A stretch of 7,249 nucleotides of DNA from UBA940 sp964464465 (GTDB lineage: Bacteria; Bacteroidota; Bacteroidia; Bacteroidales; Rikenellaceae), in contig CAYXGF010000074.1 in the NCBI GenBank assembly GCA_964464465.1, positions 1 to 7,249 of the forward strand, written 5' to 3'. A model generated the notes under the pieces. That model was not told the origin of the DNA, ran no database searches, and saw only the letters and a list, made by a program, of their open reading frames with translations. A program made the translations under genes and the position numbers. This document shows positions 6,529 to 7,249 of the stretch, in pieces. Numbering within the stretch: the stretch's first letter is position 1; every line of letters begins with the position of its first letter.

Positions 6529-7249
6529 CTCTCACCTCCTTTCTTTGCATTGACATTGCCACGGCCCAGCAGCCAGACAAGAGAGATCTCGGCCTTTGTG
6601 GGACCGACCCATCCTAAACGCTTGGTCGTTTGCCAAAGATACCCATGCTCGAAGCCGTCCGGTATATATTCCATATATTTACCGGATGCATAGCCCATGC
6701 CGACTGTGAAATCTATGTTGAGATGCTTCGACACTGGGAGCGAATATCCATATTCGATTCCGCTGTTGATGAAGCAACGGTCGAATATGTTTCCACCGGG
6801 AAGACCTCCCATATAACCGCGGTCGCCGAATTCAAAGTCGAACGTGAATGCACCGGCATATACGCCTATGTGGTGTCCGGTGAGGGGCTTTTCATGGGCC
6901 TTCTTGCCGAACCACCAGCGGAGGCCCAGATCGCCGCCATAGATGCGATAGTAGCGGTGGCGGCTATCGTTGCTCCACCATGCATGCATCCATTCGCCAT
7001 AGAGCGACAGATCCTTGCCGAGATAAAACTCCGCACCGATGTTCGGAATCAGGAGCGCATCAAAGAGCATGTTGGTTTTCAGCGCTAAATAATATGGCTT
7101 GGTTTCGGTCTGTTCGACCGACACGGCTGACGGCCGTGAAAGCAGAACCGGTTCAGTCAAATTCGTCTTGTCGGTCTTGTCGGTCTTGTCCGTCTTGTCG
7201 GTCTTGTCGGTCTTGTCGGTCTCGGCGGTCTCGGCGGTCTCGGCGGTCT
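6525..7249 (-). CDS. DUF3575 outer-membrane beta-barrel protein, 5' end outside window
   Basis: This open frame enters from the right edge and ends at the TGA at 6525, with 240 residues visible. The first 27 visible residues are three Thr-Ala-Glu then six Thr-Asp-Lys tripeptides. A short Ser/Thr/Glu-rich linker and the barrel follow. The barrel begins YYLALKTNMLFDALLIPN and has alternating aromatic strands such as LSLYGEWMHAWW, LGLRWWFG, HHIGVYAGAF and IEYGYSLPVSKHLNIDF, then the characteristic GPTKAEISLVWLL near the C-terminus. This pattern is typical of DUF3575, a family found beside fimbrillin operons whose function is not established; an outer-membrane location is inferred. The signal peptide must lie to the right of the window. 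A TTG at 7160 should not be taken as the start, since the frame is open and repeat-coding beyond it. Its last codons (KKGGER) carry the ribosome site of the next gene. Confidence 0.88.
   Translation of the reverse strand, partial: TAETAETAETDKTDKTDKTDKTDKTDKTNLTEPVLLSRPSAVSVEQTETKPYYLALKTNMLFDALLIPNIGAEFYLGKDLSLYGEWMHAWWSNDSRHRYYRIYGGDLGLRWWFGKKAHEKPLTGHHIGVYAGAFTFDFEFGDRGYMGGLPGGNIFDRCFINSGIEYGYSLPVSKHLNIDFTVGMGYASGKYMEYIPDGFEHGYLWQTTKRLGWVGPTKAEISLVWLLGRGNVNAKKGGER
6532..6542 (-). promoter_or_regulatory. Extended Shine-Dalgarno site for the DUF5119 gene
   Basis: The transcript reads AAAGGAGGTGA, eleven bases fully complementary to the usual 3' end of 16S rRNA (UCACCUCCUUU), with AGGAGG six bases before the ATG at 6528. 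It lies inside the final codons of the DUF3575 gene, directly before the ATGA stop/start overlap. This suggests translational coupling. Such a site is unusual in Bacteroidota, where most genes lack one and the anti-Shine-Dalgarno sequence is largely occluded on the ribosome. It supports 6528 as the true start. Confidence 0.75.
7167..7247 (-). repeat. Coding 9-bp tandem repeat, (TAE)3-(TDK)6
   Basis: Nine consecutive 9-bp units run to the right edge. In coding order there are three of ACCGCCGAG (Thr-Ala-Glu, 7221-7247), then six of ACCGACAAG (Thr-Asp-Lys, 7167-7220), one of which has ACG for Thr (7191-7193). The array probably continues outside the window. Each unit is a multiple of three, so gain or loss of units changes linker length without breaking the frame. 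It would form a hydrophilic, probably disordered periplasmic or surface segment ahead of the barrel. Confidence 0.9.

Noticed and set aside
6410..6580. N-terminal extension of the DUF5119 frame to an ATG at 6580
   Set aside because: The 60 added residues have no signal peptide or family similarity and overlap DUF3575 coding. The signal peptide and family residues are in the other frame from 6528.
7167..7249. CRISPR-like or non-coding satellite array at the right edge
   Set aside because: Units are 9 bp with no spacers and stay in frame with the DUF3575 coding sequence, so this is a coding tripeptide repeat.

Overview
The window is one co-directional stretch of minus-strand genes, and every gene points to a Bacteroidales genome (phylum Bacteroidota). 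It carries a run of Mfa/FimA-type fimbrillin lipoproteins, a DUF5119 fimbrial accessory lipoprotein and a DUF3575 outer-membrane beta-barrel protein. AT-rich gaps before most starts and the general lack of Shine-Dalgarno sites also fit this phylum. Base composition looks close to half GC by eye. That would suit Muribaculaceae or related gut families, but the family assignment is a guess.

In transcription order (right to left): (1) a DUF3575 barrel protein, cut by the right edge, whose N-terminal side is a Thr-Ala-Glu / Thr-Asp-Lys tripeptide repeat array (7247-6525). (2) A DUF5119 (Mfa2/FimB-like) lipoprotein whose ATG overlaps the previous stop as ATGA and is preceded by a perfect extended Shine-Dalgarno sequence; as written it is broken by a one-base frameshift near 6401-6404 (6528-5591). 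(3) Fimbrillin 1, the longest subunit (5540-3984). (4) Fimbrillin 2 (3892-2510), separated from fimbrillin 1 by a strong hairpin. (5) Fimbrillin 3 (2495-1110). (6) Fimbrillin 4, cut by the left edge (1027-1), separated from fimbrillin 3 by a second, smaller hairpin.

The four fimbrillins are clearly paralogues. Each has a lipoprotein signal, a conserved arginine shortly after it, D-I-x-x-x-x-D-F, an H-x-[LM] segment, I/V-A-G-V and M-G-x-G-G-x-A-M-x-I/L-P blocks. The three complete ones also share a W-[AS]-A-[VI]-P-V block and a V-P near the C-terminus. By analogy with the type V pili of Porphyromonas and Bacteroides, the locus probably encodes a surface pilus. Its fimbrillins would be exported as lipoproteins, processed by a trypsin-like protease at the arginine, and polymerised by donor-strand exchange. 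The DUF5119 protein would be the anchor or assembly partner, and the DUF3575 barrel an outer-membrane component of unknown role. The roles of individual subunits (stalk, adaptor, tip) cannot be assigned from sequence alone.

No RNA genes, insertion sequences, CRISPR arrays or convincing promoters were seen. No stretch longer than 100 bases lacks a gene. The locus type is known. The points most worth a second look are the frameshift in the anchor-like gene, the unusually perfect Shine-Dalgarno sequence, the tripeptide repeat array and the hairpin between fimbrillins 1 and 2.
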